Under the pieces are notes generated by a model. It worked only from the letters and a program-made list of their open reading frames with translations, made no database searches and was not told the DNA's origin. A program made the position numbers and the translations under genes. Positions 36,820 through 51,298 of a stretch of 64,000 bases of DNA are shown here, one piece after another (positions within the stretch are counted from its first letter, which is position 1; each line of letters starts with the position of its first letter). Source of the DNA: Tetragonia tetragonoides (lineage: Eukaryota; Streptophyta; Magnoliopsida; Caryophyllales; Aizoaceae); assembly GCA_038025085.1 (NCBI GenBank), contig CM076153.1, positions 3,658,001 to 3,722,000 on the forward strand, read 5' to 3'.

Positions 36820-37397
36820 TTAGTGTATATATGTATCTCACGCATCTGCAATAATGCATACCGTTCAATTTCTGCTGGGGACTAGTGTCGTTGCAAGATT
36901 ACAGGCTGCTGCATTCTTGGATTTGGTTTGTGTTGAAGGTAAAATAATCAATACTCTACACCGTTGTAATATGAAATCCCAAAAAAAAAAAGAAAAAACA
37001 AGCGTGCGCGAGAACAGTTGTCTATCAAAGGGTAGCCTAGTGCCAAGGATTGAGTGAGGTTTTAACTCACCCCATTCCATGTCTAAAGAGAGGCATATAT
37101 GAGATTTTTTAACTTAAAAGAAATGACAATGGTTTAGGTGTCCTAATGAGCACTAGAATGGAATAAATGAGCATGCTCTATATATCAAATGAGTATACAA
37201 TTGCGCCTAAAGGGTCCCCATTTGATGCGCTTAAATTAAGCAACATATATCATAAAATTCCTTTTAACTTTGAGGTAATGTGAGATTTAGCATAAAAACT
37301 TTGTTGAGTAGATTATAATTGGCGAGGTATCCATCATACAGTACAATAAGAAGATGATTGATGTGGTACACAAATTACCATTTTTGTATAGAAATTC

Positions 37398-37813
37398 ACC
37401 AAGTTTATGAATTCGACAAAGATACCAATATACTACCTGGCCCTATGTCCCTACGTGGTGGAAACTGGAAAATTTATGTGACATTAACAGATGATACTTG
37501 TAGCACCCCCAAGAAGAAATTTGCTCGTCTTAGTCCCTTTAGTGATTTTGTAACGTTGCCTACAAGGTCAAGTGTCTTGGCGTGTCCTACAATACTTTGT
37601 GACATGTTTGCTCAAGGGAAGGGAAGAATGGGTGATTCGCATGAGGCTAGCAAGGAAGGAAGAGGAGCCTCCTGTGACTCGACAAGCATGGGACAGTTTC
37701 ACGGAGTACCTGGAGATCAAGTTGAGATACGCATGTACTAGCATTGATGTCTAAATCTTATTTGCTTTATCATTTTCTAGCTAGTTCATGTAATTACTTG
37801 TATTCGCTTTTGC

Positions 37814-37856
<43 letters not shown>

Positions 37857-37910
37857 AGATGGTTTTAATGTTGTTTTAAACCAAGTTTATGAATTCGACA
37901 AAGATACCAA
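37398..37910 (+). mobile_element. Probable retroposed segment with poly(A), 31-bp direct repeats
   Basis: A perfect 31-base direct repeat beginning ACCAAGTTTATGAATTCG lies at 37398-37428 and 37880-37910. Between them is a sequence ending TTCGCTTTTGCC plus 41 A residues (about 37815-37855), then 24 further bases. An ORF fragment ending at 37754 (REEWVIRMRLARKEEEPPVT and onward) looks coding-like but is not recognised. Best explained as retroposition of a polyadenylated RNA; the extra bases after the A-run and the long repeat are atypical. Confidence 0.55.
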
Positions 37911-38036
37911 GATACCTAGATAGCCTAATTAGTAATTACCCAGTTGCATCCAAAACTCCAATTATATAACCTCCCTTTGGTTCCTAAACCCCATTTCCAC
38001 CATTAATCTCATAAACCTCTCTAAATCCTCGCCGCT

Positions 38037-41000
38037 ATGACTTCATCCCTCCATTGCTTTCTTGGAAACTCTCTCTCATCCCCAATCAATCTCCGCCGTC
38101 GGTTTCACCTCATCAACGGCCAGAAGAGGGTATCCCAAATCACAGCATGCCTAAACGTCGACGTTTTGCAGCAGAAGAGCACAGAAATTGGGGCCAAAAC
38201 GAAGAAATTAATGGAAGAAGAAGCAAAGGTGATTGTGGGTACTTATGCTAGAGCTCCAGTGGTGCTCACCCATGGCAAAGGATGTAAATTGTATGATATT
38301 GAAGGGAAAGAGTATTTGGATATGACGTCAGGTATTGCTGTCAATGCTCTTGGTCATAGTGACCCGGATTGGATTCGGGCTGTTTCTGAACAGGCCATTG
38401 ATTTGGTCCATGTCAGTAACCTATACTACACCATTCCCATGGTTAGTCTCTTTCTATCTCTAAAATGGTGATTTGGAGTGATGCTTTTGATTATGTGTTT
38501 TAAGAAACATTTATGCTTTGGAGTGAATTTTTAGTTTTTCTTGATTTGATTACTAAACTGGGTTTTGGGTTTCAGTCCTTGATTTTGTAGTATTTGTTCA
38601 GGGTATTGTAATACAGCTTTGTTGTTATAGTATGTTTATTGGCTGATATGATCCTTGTTATAATATCTGCATGTTGGATTTGTGTGGCCAATTAGTGTAT
38701 GTGGTGATATTTTACCTGCAATGTTGAGTATAATATTGATAGCATAAAATGTCTACTACTGTTGTAATATGTGCATGTTGAATCTGTTGATATTTCCATT
38801 GCTAATTGTTGTATATTTTCTCAAATTCCTAGCCAACATTGCAATGTTTAATGTTTCATCTCCCTATGTTCTGATGACCCCTTCGGCAATTGGGCTCATA
38901 TATGACGGAAAGACTAAATCATATTGAAAATGATGGCCTGAATTCGGTCTCTCTTACTACAGTTTTCAACTTTTATATAGCTGCTAATTGTGTAGAACTT
39001 GGGTTTTAGCTGGAATAATTATATGATGCAAGCAGTTAACAAAGGTGTCCATGTTGCCTTGTCCCCTCTTATTAACTTTGTGCCCCGGAAGTTGTTTGTT
39101 TTTGTATTTAACTCCCGCAAATTTTTATATACTCCCACCTCCACGGAGCTTCGTGGAGCTGGGAGGGGCAGGTGAGGTCCACGGGCAGTAGAGAGAGAGA
39201 ATGGGCAGGAGAGAGAGAGAGAGAGAGAGAGTAGGGGAAAGGCGCTATGTGTTTAACTCCTGTTTGTACTTTGCCAGAAATTGCCCTGTTCGTTTGTGCT
39301 ACTTATGCCACTCTTTTCCCCTGCTCCTCGAAATACAAGGTGATTGAAAATTTTCTTTTGTCCATTTTGACTATCAGGTGGAGCTAGCGAAACATCTAGT
39401 TGCATCTTCATTTGCTGACCGTGTCTTTTTTACAAATTCTGGGACAGAAGCAAATGAAGCTGCAATTAAGTTTGCAAGAAAGTTCCAAAGATGTGCACAT
39501 CCAGATGTTAAAAATCCACCAATGGAGTTTATCGCTTTCAGTAACTGTTTCCATGGGAGGACAATTGGTTCTCTTGCTTTGACTAGTAAAGAGAATTACA
39601 GGTTGCCTTTTGAGCCAGTCATGCCTGGAGTTAACTTTCTTGAATATGGGGATGCACAAGCTGCCAGAGAAATGATATTGAGCGGAAAGATTGCCGCAGT
39701 ATTTGTCGAACCTCTCCAAGGTGAAGGAGGCATATACACTGCCACAAAGGAATTTTTACTGTCACTGCGTGCTGCTTGTGATGAAGCTGGATCCCTCTTG
39801 ATTTATGATGAGGTAAGCAGTTAAAGGGCTTTGTTATGTTTGGTCTTTGTGTCTATAGTAGTTTCAAATGGCAGAAAAGAAAGAATTTGAACCCTTTAAG
39901 AACTATGAATAGAGTCATAAACATACAGGAAAAACTGTCTGTAATTGTTTTAGTGACCACTTCTGCTACAATGTTATCATCTCCTTGATTGGTATATAAA
40001 GATTACAGAATGTATAGGTCCAATAAGCAACTGAATCCTAGCAAAAAAATATGCATCATATTGTAAAAATGAACTTAGAGACTTTCTGGAGAGAAGTTAG
40101 AAGCTCTCTTACTGAATGAAATTGGACACTGGAACACCTAAGGCTTGGGGGATATCAAAATTCGGGGATCCGGATGTCCCCCCGAGGCACCAAGCGTCCT
40201 CTAGGGTCATGATACACCCCCCGGAGAAACTTGGGCAAAAATGACACCCGCGGCCCCGGGAAACCAAAAACGAAAGCTAGAAATCCACTTTTTTTGGGCT
40301 TCCGGGAGGCCCAGGAACGAAGGTGGATATTTTCGCGCCACATAGCATGGAACACCCCTAGAAGACACAGTAGGCCCTCGAGGTCGCTTATCCAATCCCT
40401 AATAGGCTTGGAATGGCGTTTTACGGGACATTGGTGTAAGAGCCTGAACACTAAAGGCATGGGCGATATCAAAGTTTGGGGATCCGGATGTCCCTCTCGG
40501 GGCACCGAGGGTCCTCTAGGGTCATGATAGACCCACTGGATATGTTTGGGCAAAAATGATACCTTGGCCCCGGGAAGCCGAAAACGAAGGCTATAATCTA
40601 TGTTTTTTGGGCTTCAGGGAGGCCCGGGAACCAAGGTGGATATTTTTACACCACGTCGCACGGAACACCCCTGGGGACATGGGAGGCCCTTAGGGTCGCT
40701 TATCCGGCCCTTGATAGGCTTGGAAGGGTGTTTAATGGGACACTGGTTTAAGAGCTGGAACACTTAAGGCATGGGGGATATCAAAATTCAGGGATCCCGA
40801 TGTCCCTCCTGAGGCACCGAGGGTCCTCTAGGGTCATGATAGACCCCGTGGAGAAGCTTGGGGAAAACTGACACTTTGGGCCCGGGAAGCCGAAAACAAA
40901 GGCTATAATCCACGTTTTTTGGGCTTCTAGGAGACCCCAGAAATAAGGTGGATATTTTCGCACCACATCACACGGAACACCCCTAAAGTACATAGGAGGC

Positions 41001-43827
41001 CATCGGGGTCGCTTATCCGGTCCCTGTTGGTTTGGAAGGGCATTTCACGGAAACTGGTGTAAGAGCGAGCTAGAACACCAAAGGCATGGGTGATATCGAA
41101 GTTCGGTGATCTGGATGTCCCGGGGCACCGAGGGTACTCTACGGTCATGATAGAACCCCCGGAGAAGTTTGGGCAAAAATGATACCCGGACCCTGGGAAG
41201 CCGAAAACGAAGGCTATAATCCACGTTTTTTGGGCTTCCGAGAGGCACCGGAATGAAGGTGGATATTTTCACACCACATCGCAAGGAACACCCTAAGGGG
41301 ACATGGGAGGCCCTCGGGGTCGCTTATCCGGTCCCTGATAGGTTTGGAATGACGTTTTACAGGACACTAGTGTAAGCCGGAACACAAAAGACATGGGTGA
41401 TATTGAAGTTCGGGGATCCGAAAGTCTCTCTTGGGCACCGAGGTCCGAGGCCTCTAGGGTCATGATAGACCCCCGAAGATGTTTAGGCAAAAATGACACC
41501 CGAGCCCCGGGAAGCCAAACATATTGTAAATGCATCTCATTGCGAAGTATTTTTCGATCCGAATCTGATGGTGTAATTTTTGTTAGTTTTTGAGATGTAT
41601 GAAAAATATTATATATGATTTTGAATATTTGAAGAAACTTAACCTCTCAAGATTTCTAAACAGCAGGGATGCTAAGATTGCTAAATGTTTTAACCAATTA
41701 TTTTTTGTCATTATCTAAGACTTCTAAATATTTTACACCAATTCCTTTTTGTCATTATCTTCGCTTATGTGGCGCGCTCTTAAAATTCTCGCTTAGGTGG
41801 CATGCCTCATTGCTCACGAAATATACCTCCTTTATATATGCATATTTATTGGTATCTGTTCAGTGAGCTATTTAAGCAGCTAGAGGACTATTTATAAATA
41901 CAGAAAAGGCTAACAGATTCAGCTAACAAACTTGTGCGTTGTAACGAAATGTACAAAGAGGAAAATAAAACAATGCTCTGCTACCAAGCTCTCTGCATTC
42001 TAACACGTGTGTTAGTAATGAGGCTGTACCTCGTTAAACTTCTAACTCTGACAATTTCTTTACATTTCAACTTATCATCTGGATGCGACACTCCTCCATG
42101 AGACATTTGCTTGACAGTCTGAGCTTAAGATCAGAAATTTGAATCTTGCCATGAGTACTCTTCATGCCATCTACTTAACCTTCCCAATTATTATCAACTA
42201 AATCACACCATTTTGCAGCTAACACAGCCTAACCAACACACCATAATCCGAAGTTCCAATTAAGTACTCTATGCCAAGAAATTATTCAATTCCTATGTCT
42301 TCTTTGTCTTTTCCTCAGTGGCAAGGATCATCTTTAGAATATTTCCTGTTCACATATTGATCAAAACCACAAATCTGACTTACTATGCCATTTTCTCATT
42401 GCTGCTCTCCCTAATCCTATATTAATGAATGAGAATTAATTTTGTTTCGCATATGTAGAAGTCCTCCTCTAGCCTGCTAACTTCTTGCTCTATTCCTTTC
42501 CTAGAATTGTTCAGTTGCTCAATATGTATGTCCTGTCCTGCTCAATGTCACAGTTTCACATGAAAATGGTATATTCCCAATGATTAGTGTCTCAGTAAGT
42601 CACTCAATTCACTTGCACAACCAGTCTCGCCTTGCTTTTTAGACCCATTTTCCACGATCACTTTTCTATTTTTGGGTCTATCAACCAACTGATCCCTTTT
42701 CCCTGTCTTTCTTTTCCCAATAGTTATGATCAGCATGATGACAAGATTCAGTGATTCATAGGTATATTTGTATTTACCTTGCCTTTACGAACATTTATCA
42801 GCTCACTCACTGTCACTGGTGATATGCTTTTAATGCATTGCCTTGTCTTGTGAGTGCTCAAATCCATATGAGATCCATCCTGAGTTATTTTATTGCAACT
42901 TCCTCAATATTGTTGCATTAGTTTAGCCTACCTTGTGACAAATGCCACTTGAATAGCATTTCGGTATTAACAAAAAAATCCATGGAAGCTGTAAGACGAC
43001 TAAATTGCCCCCCGCCCTCTCGTTGCCCCTTTTCATGTACTCCAGCACTGAAGAGAGTAGAAAATCATGTGTTCTTAAAATTCTCCTCTGTATGTCAAGG
43101 GATTTGGGGGACGTTGGGTGATTGAGAGCATTGTGCTGTGCTGCATGTCAATGTTGGTTTTGTACAAAATCGAGGCACGGGCAAGAAGGAAGGGAATGGA
43201 GTATGTTTAGTGAAATACAACCCCTTACCTATCTGTATATATGTCTGTTCTATTGTATTTGAGTAACTGAGCTCCTAATCTGTCATTTACTAGGTCCAAT
43301 GTGGTTTGGGAAGAACTGGGTACCTCTGGGCACATGAAGCTTTCGGCGTGTACCCTGATATAATGACACTTGCAAAGCCTCTTGCTGGAGGCATACCGAT
43401 TGGAGCTGTGCTAGTTACAGAGAGAGTTTCAGCAGCTATAAATCCTGGAGACCATGGAAGCACCTTTGCTGGCGGACCCCTAGTGTGTAATGCTGCGATC
43501 ACAGTCCTAGATAAAATCTCGAATCCTGATTTTTTGGCTGGTGTGTCAAAGAAAGGTCGATACTTTAAAGAAGTGTTAACGAAGAAGTTGGGAGGAAACC
43601 GACATGTGAAGGAAGTCCGAGGTGAAGGTCTTATAGTTGGAATAGAGCTGGACGTTCCAGCTGGGCCACTGGTGGATGCTTGTCAGAAATCTGGAATGTT
43701 AATTTTAACTGCAGGTAAAGGAAATGTCGTGAGATTGGTTCCACCGCTAATCATATCCGAACAGGAACTGGAAGCTGGTGCAGAGATTCTCCTTGAATGT
43801 ATGCCAGCTTTGGATACTAGCAGTTAA
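38037..43827 (+). CDS. Acetylornithine aminotransferase, plastid
   Basis: A pyridoxal-phosphate enzyme converting N-acetylglutamate semialdehyde to N-acetylornithine in arginine synthesis (class III aminotransferase, ArgD type; Arabidopsis WIN1). Three exons: 38037-38441, 39378-39812, 43294-43827; 457 residues, the size I recall for the Arabidopsis protein. The first ~45 residues are Ser/Arg-rich, consistent with a chloroplast transit peptide. Landmarks: [35 protein letters not shown] (phosphate binding), [39 protein letters not shown] (Asp279 to the cofactor nitrogen), [16 protein letters not shown] with Lys308 as the Schiff-base lysine, and [14 protein letters not shown]. Intron 2 is 3.5 kb and carries a GC-rich tandem repeat array, although flanking exons and junctions are intact. 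Confidence 0.95.
40130..41520. repeat. GC-rich tandem array, about 4.4 units of ~312 bp
   Basis: Unit starts, judged by the word GGCATGGGNGATATC, fall at about 40142, 40456, 40768, 41083 and 41390, giving periods of 314, 312, 315 and 307. Shared words in each unit include GGTCATGATAGACCC, GGGCAAAAATGA, AGCCGAAAACGAAGGC, AAGGTGGATATTTT and GGTCGCTTATCCGG. The last unit is cut off near 41518. The array is far richer in GC than anything around it. ORFs inside it (such as 40155-40553) follow the repeat and are not genes. It lies in intron 2 of the acetylornithine aminotransferase gene; family unknown to me. Confidence 0.9.
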
Positions 43828-44736
43828 TAAGGTGAGATAAGTAATAAGTTCAGTTTTTAGTGTCCTTATCGTATGACAATTGTAAAAGATTCCTGTAACT
43901 CAAATGTATTTCTAATGTATACCTGTGATAGTCTAGCTGGAAATCAGGTATAAGCTTACTAAGTTGTGAATGACACTGCTGTTGGCGTTATTCTTCAAAT
44001 AGATCAGCAATGTATGTCTTTTTGAAGTGATACTGTCTATATGGTCTTTGTAGCTCCTTTCGTTATCTGCTTTCGTACGAGATGTGTCGTCATTTTGCCA
44101 TGGTCGTAACTTCGGCGTCTTTTTACACTGGTTACAGTATTCTGTATGAAGCAAAAGCATGGGTGGGGAAATTTCACATTGGAGAAGATTTTAATCTACA
44201 ATTCTCAAATCATGTGAATTTTTGAATAAGAAAGTACAGTAAAAGTATACTCCTTCAGTCCACAAAAGACTAATGTAAGGTGGAGGTTGTGATCATCGTA
44301 AATTTATGAATTCAAATATTAAATGCATAAAAATGTGAGTGAAAATCCATTTCTACACTCTTTTCTTTTTGCTAATCAGAAATGAACAACCATAAGAAAT
44401 GGCGAGATCCATATATGGCTTGATGGAAGTAGTTCCATTTCAGCAATCAGCCTACTGGAGTATGGTCCGCGATAGCGCATTGACGTTTAAGGTTTAACCA
44501 AAGCAGAAGCCAAAGGTGTATCTCCGGCTTGTCCCAACACTGACTTGGAATCTGCCCTCAAAGAGAGTGACTTTTTTGCAGTTTAGGAAAAATAAATAAA
44601 CCAAAGCAGAAGCCAAAGGTTGCGTTATGCATAATCATAAGGCCTAGGGGTACTATATAGATATCAGAATCAACCTGTACATTAGATACATTTGTTTTTA
44701 TATACAAGATCACCATTGAGAAATTTCTTGATGAAT
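43828..44736. other. Spacer between convergent genes
   Basis: The 3' sides of the acetylornithine aminotransferase (+) and beta-glucosidase (-) genes face each other across about 0.9 kb. A Stowaway-like left end (CTCCTTCAGTCCACAAAAGA, about 44250) is present without a matching right end. The word AAAGCAGAAGCCAAAGGT appears twice near 44500 and 44600. No gene seen. Confidence 0.5.
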
Positions 44737-48378
<3,642 letters not shown>

Positions 48379-48422
48379 TTTTCAAGGTTTTGCTTCGATA
48401 TATCGGTAAGAAATTTTGGAAG

Positions 48423-48569
<147 letters not shown>

Positions 48570-50325
48570 ATAAATACAAATAATAAATAAATAAAATATT
48601 AAAGTTTGTCTTAGCTTTGAAGAAGAAATTGGCTAAAAAAAAAGCGATCTGTTTTGATTTATTTGGGGCCCTTTACACTGTTTGCTCTAGTTTGTACGAT
48701 AATTAAAGAAATGAAAGGTGATTAGTTGTTAAGTCAATCCTAATGTGTCCACTGTGTACGTTTATATACATACACACTGTACACAGTAAACCAACATAGG
48801 TTGGTCTAGTGGTTTGATCTTTGATTTCCTTAATCACCACCAAGGATTAAATCTCACTAGAGGCATTTGGGATCCCTTTCCCCTTATTCCTCCTTCCCTC
48901 AAATGCATGTATTGTACTCTACAATGTACATGTTAAGTGCCACGGAACTTTTCTTTTGAGGTGAAGCATGTATTGTACTCTACAATATACATGTCAAGAT
49001 TTTTTTCTCTCTTCGATTGTTAGATAGTTGAGAAAAATCTCGAATGAAATATGATTGTTAGGTATGTAGGTTGGAAAATTATAAATGAAATAGTACATAA
49101 ATGGGTATGTTATCACGGGTCAATAACTATTCCTGTTTTAGTTAGGTCGAATTTGAATTAAAGTGACCATCTTGAAGATCCAAATTACGGATATATGAAG
49201 AAAAGTGGTTGTGATCGATTTTCATATTATTGTACTTAATACTTGAATATTTGATCTAGTTGATAGAATTTTGAAATTGAAATTGAAGGCAAAAGATAAA
49301 CATATATGCATGCATTAACCTTTAGAAGGTCCTCCAAGTAAGCAGGGATATTTTGCTTACATTCTAGGTGTCTTTACTTGCTGGGCCATAGGAGTTGGCC
49401 AAATGGCCAATATATGCAACATGCAAGTAATTCTAACTTGGGTAATTTGAAATTTATTCTTACTTTTTTTTATTCTCTGTAATTAGTTAGCATAAACCAC
49501 ATACAATACGGCTCTATTTGATTGGGTAAAAAATCGTTTTTAATTGAAAAGAATAATTTTCAGCTGAAAATCAAAAAATAAGACCAGTACCTTATGAAAA
49601 GAGACATAGAGGGTGTAGAAACTAGAAAAGGATGAAGATGGCAAAGCCAAGGAGTGACGTGCCAACAATAGAAGGATAAGACGCCAAATAGATCAATACC
49701 TGCATATGAACTATGACCTAGAGTAATAAACTATCAAGTGTCAAAGGCTCAAGCTGAGTCATCTTGAATTACAAGACAACCCTTTAAATTTCCGTAGATC
49801 GAGTTGAGGACTTGGACCGTCGACAAACGCTATGCATGTTTGCATAAAATTATGGTTTTTATGCCCACTCAATCACTCATCACTCATAGTTGATAATCAT
49901 CATCACAAAAAAAAAACCCTTTATTTAATTTTTTTACCTATTTGATTGGATGTTTGGATCATCTTTACTTTTGATAAGCTCACCATCAATATTATACTCC
50001 ACAAACCTCCCAAGGAACATAAATAAAGATTTTCATTAGTACAATAGTTTACTTGATAATTATTGCTGATATTTTTTAGTTTAGAGTTAAATTGAAATAA
50101 ATTAAGTTTTTTGATATAATAATTAGGATTGACTAATAAAAGTAGAGTAGAGCAACATATTAGGATTATGTTACGTGGGCCATAATAAGACATGCATGAC
50201 TACATGGGCCTGCCTTCCAATCAAAAAAAAAAACAAACAAATTGGGCTTCAAGAAAATTGTAACACCAGATTAGCCCAAACTTTAAATGAGGACAGAGGA
50301 AATCACGTGCAAAGCCCAAAATGCC

Positions 50326-50744
50326 AAAATGATGCTCGTAATAGAAAAGAAATTAGATTTCGTGCCCGTGCGATGCACGAGTTCTTGTTTATCATCCTTA
50401 GTTATTAGAATAAATATAATTAAAAAAATTAATCAAATGAAAATTAAATATAAAGTTTAATAATAGGAGTGCAAGGAACAATAATAATCTTTTTATCAAC
50501 AAAAAATATATATACATTTAACAAAGAATATAATATAATTTTTTTTAGGATGATAAATATAATACTTTTGTCACTTTTTTTTTATTAAAATAAAATAAAA
50601 TTATTTTTAATTTCTTTTTAATCATTCATGCATTTATATCTATTTATTACTTATTCAATGCTCGTGAGAATTCAATTTTACATATATATATATATATTGA
50701 CAGTTCGACACCGCCATAAAATGATGCTCGTAATAGAAAAGAAA
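50326..50744. repeat. Segment bounded by 27-bp direct repeats
   Basis: AAAATGATGCTCGTAATAGA, continuing AAAGAAA, occurs identically at 50326-50352 and 50718-50744. Just inside the left copy is a short palindrome (CGTGCGATGCACG). On the minus strand this hairpin is followed by ...CTAAT, resembling a Helitron 3' end, but direct repeats this long are not expected for Helitrons. No ORF of note. Origin undecided. Confidence 0.45.
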
Positions 50745-51080
50745 AAAAGCGTCGGCTGTTCATGGTTCGGACCAGACCAGACTTGTCACTAGACCGGCCG
50801 AAACGGGTTCATGGCCGGTCGAGCTGGCAACCTAGGCCGGTCGAACCGGGATTTGCCGGTCCTGGTGGATAACATGAATATGAAGACCGATTGGCTGACT
50901 CTTTTTTACAAAACCGATTCTCGACCGGTGAACAGCCCAAGACCCAATTAGGGCGGGCGGCTACTACATTTTCTCCTTCCAACATTTTGTGGCACTTTCA
51001 AGTTTCAAGACTTCAGTCACCTCTCTTTCTTTCTCTCTTATAAAACCCAAAAGAGAGAGAGAAAGCTTAAACCCCTAGCA

Positions 51081-51262
51081 ATGGCGGCGATGAGAGCGGC
51101 GATATCTATGGCGGCAGCGCCTCGAGTGGGGTTAGGGTTAGGATTAGGATTAGGGCGTTTATTATCAACTTCAAGTTTCAATTTTATGCCTCCATCGCCT
51201 CCCCAACCTGCAAACGCTAATCCCCCCGCTGACCCTAACCCTAACCTCTTCGTCTCCGGTAT

Positions 51263-51298
<36 letters not shown>

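Larger units (their letters stand above)
35602..38036. other. Intergenic region, GAUT4 to acetylornithine aminotransferase
   Basis: The GAUT4 3' untranslated region probably runs to about 35900. Then come two abutting Tourist-like MITEs (36228-36519 and 36523-36819), a stretch with nothing recognised (36830-37397), a segment bounded by 31-bp direct repeats and containing a poly(A) tract (37398-37910), and the short leader of the next gene. Confidence 0.55.

Noticed and set aside
40130..41520. CRISPR-like array
   Set aside because: Units are ~312 bp with no short repeat/unique spacer pattern, and the genome is eukaryotic.
40155..41535. Several ORFs of 60-130 codons rich in Pro, Gly and Arg
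   Set aside because: They recur with the ~312-bp repeat unit and are by-products of its GC content, not genes.
44249..44420. Stowaway-like end CTCCTTCAGTCCACAAAAGA
   Set aside because: No matching inverted right end or TA-flanked boundary could be found, so only a possible remnant.
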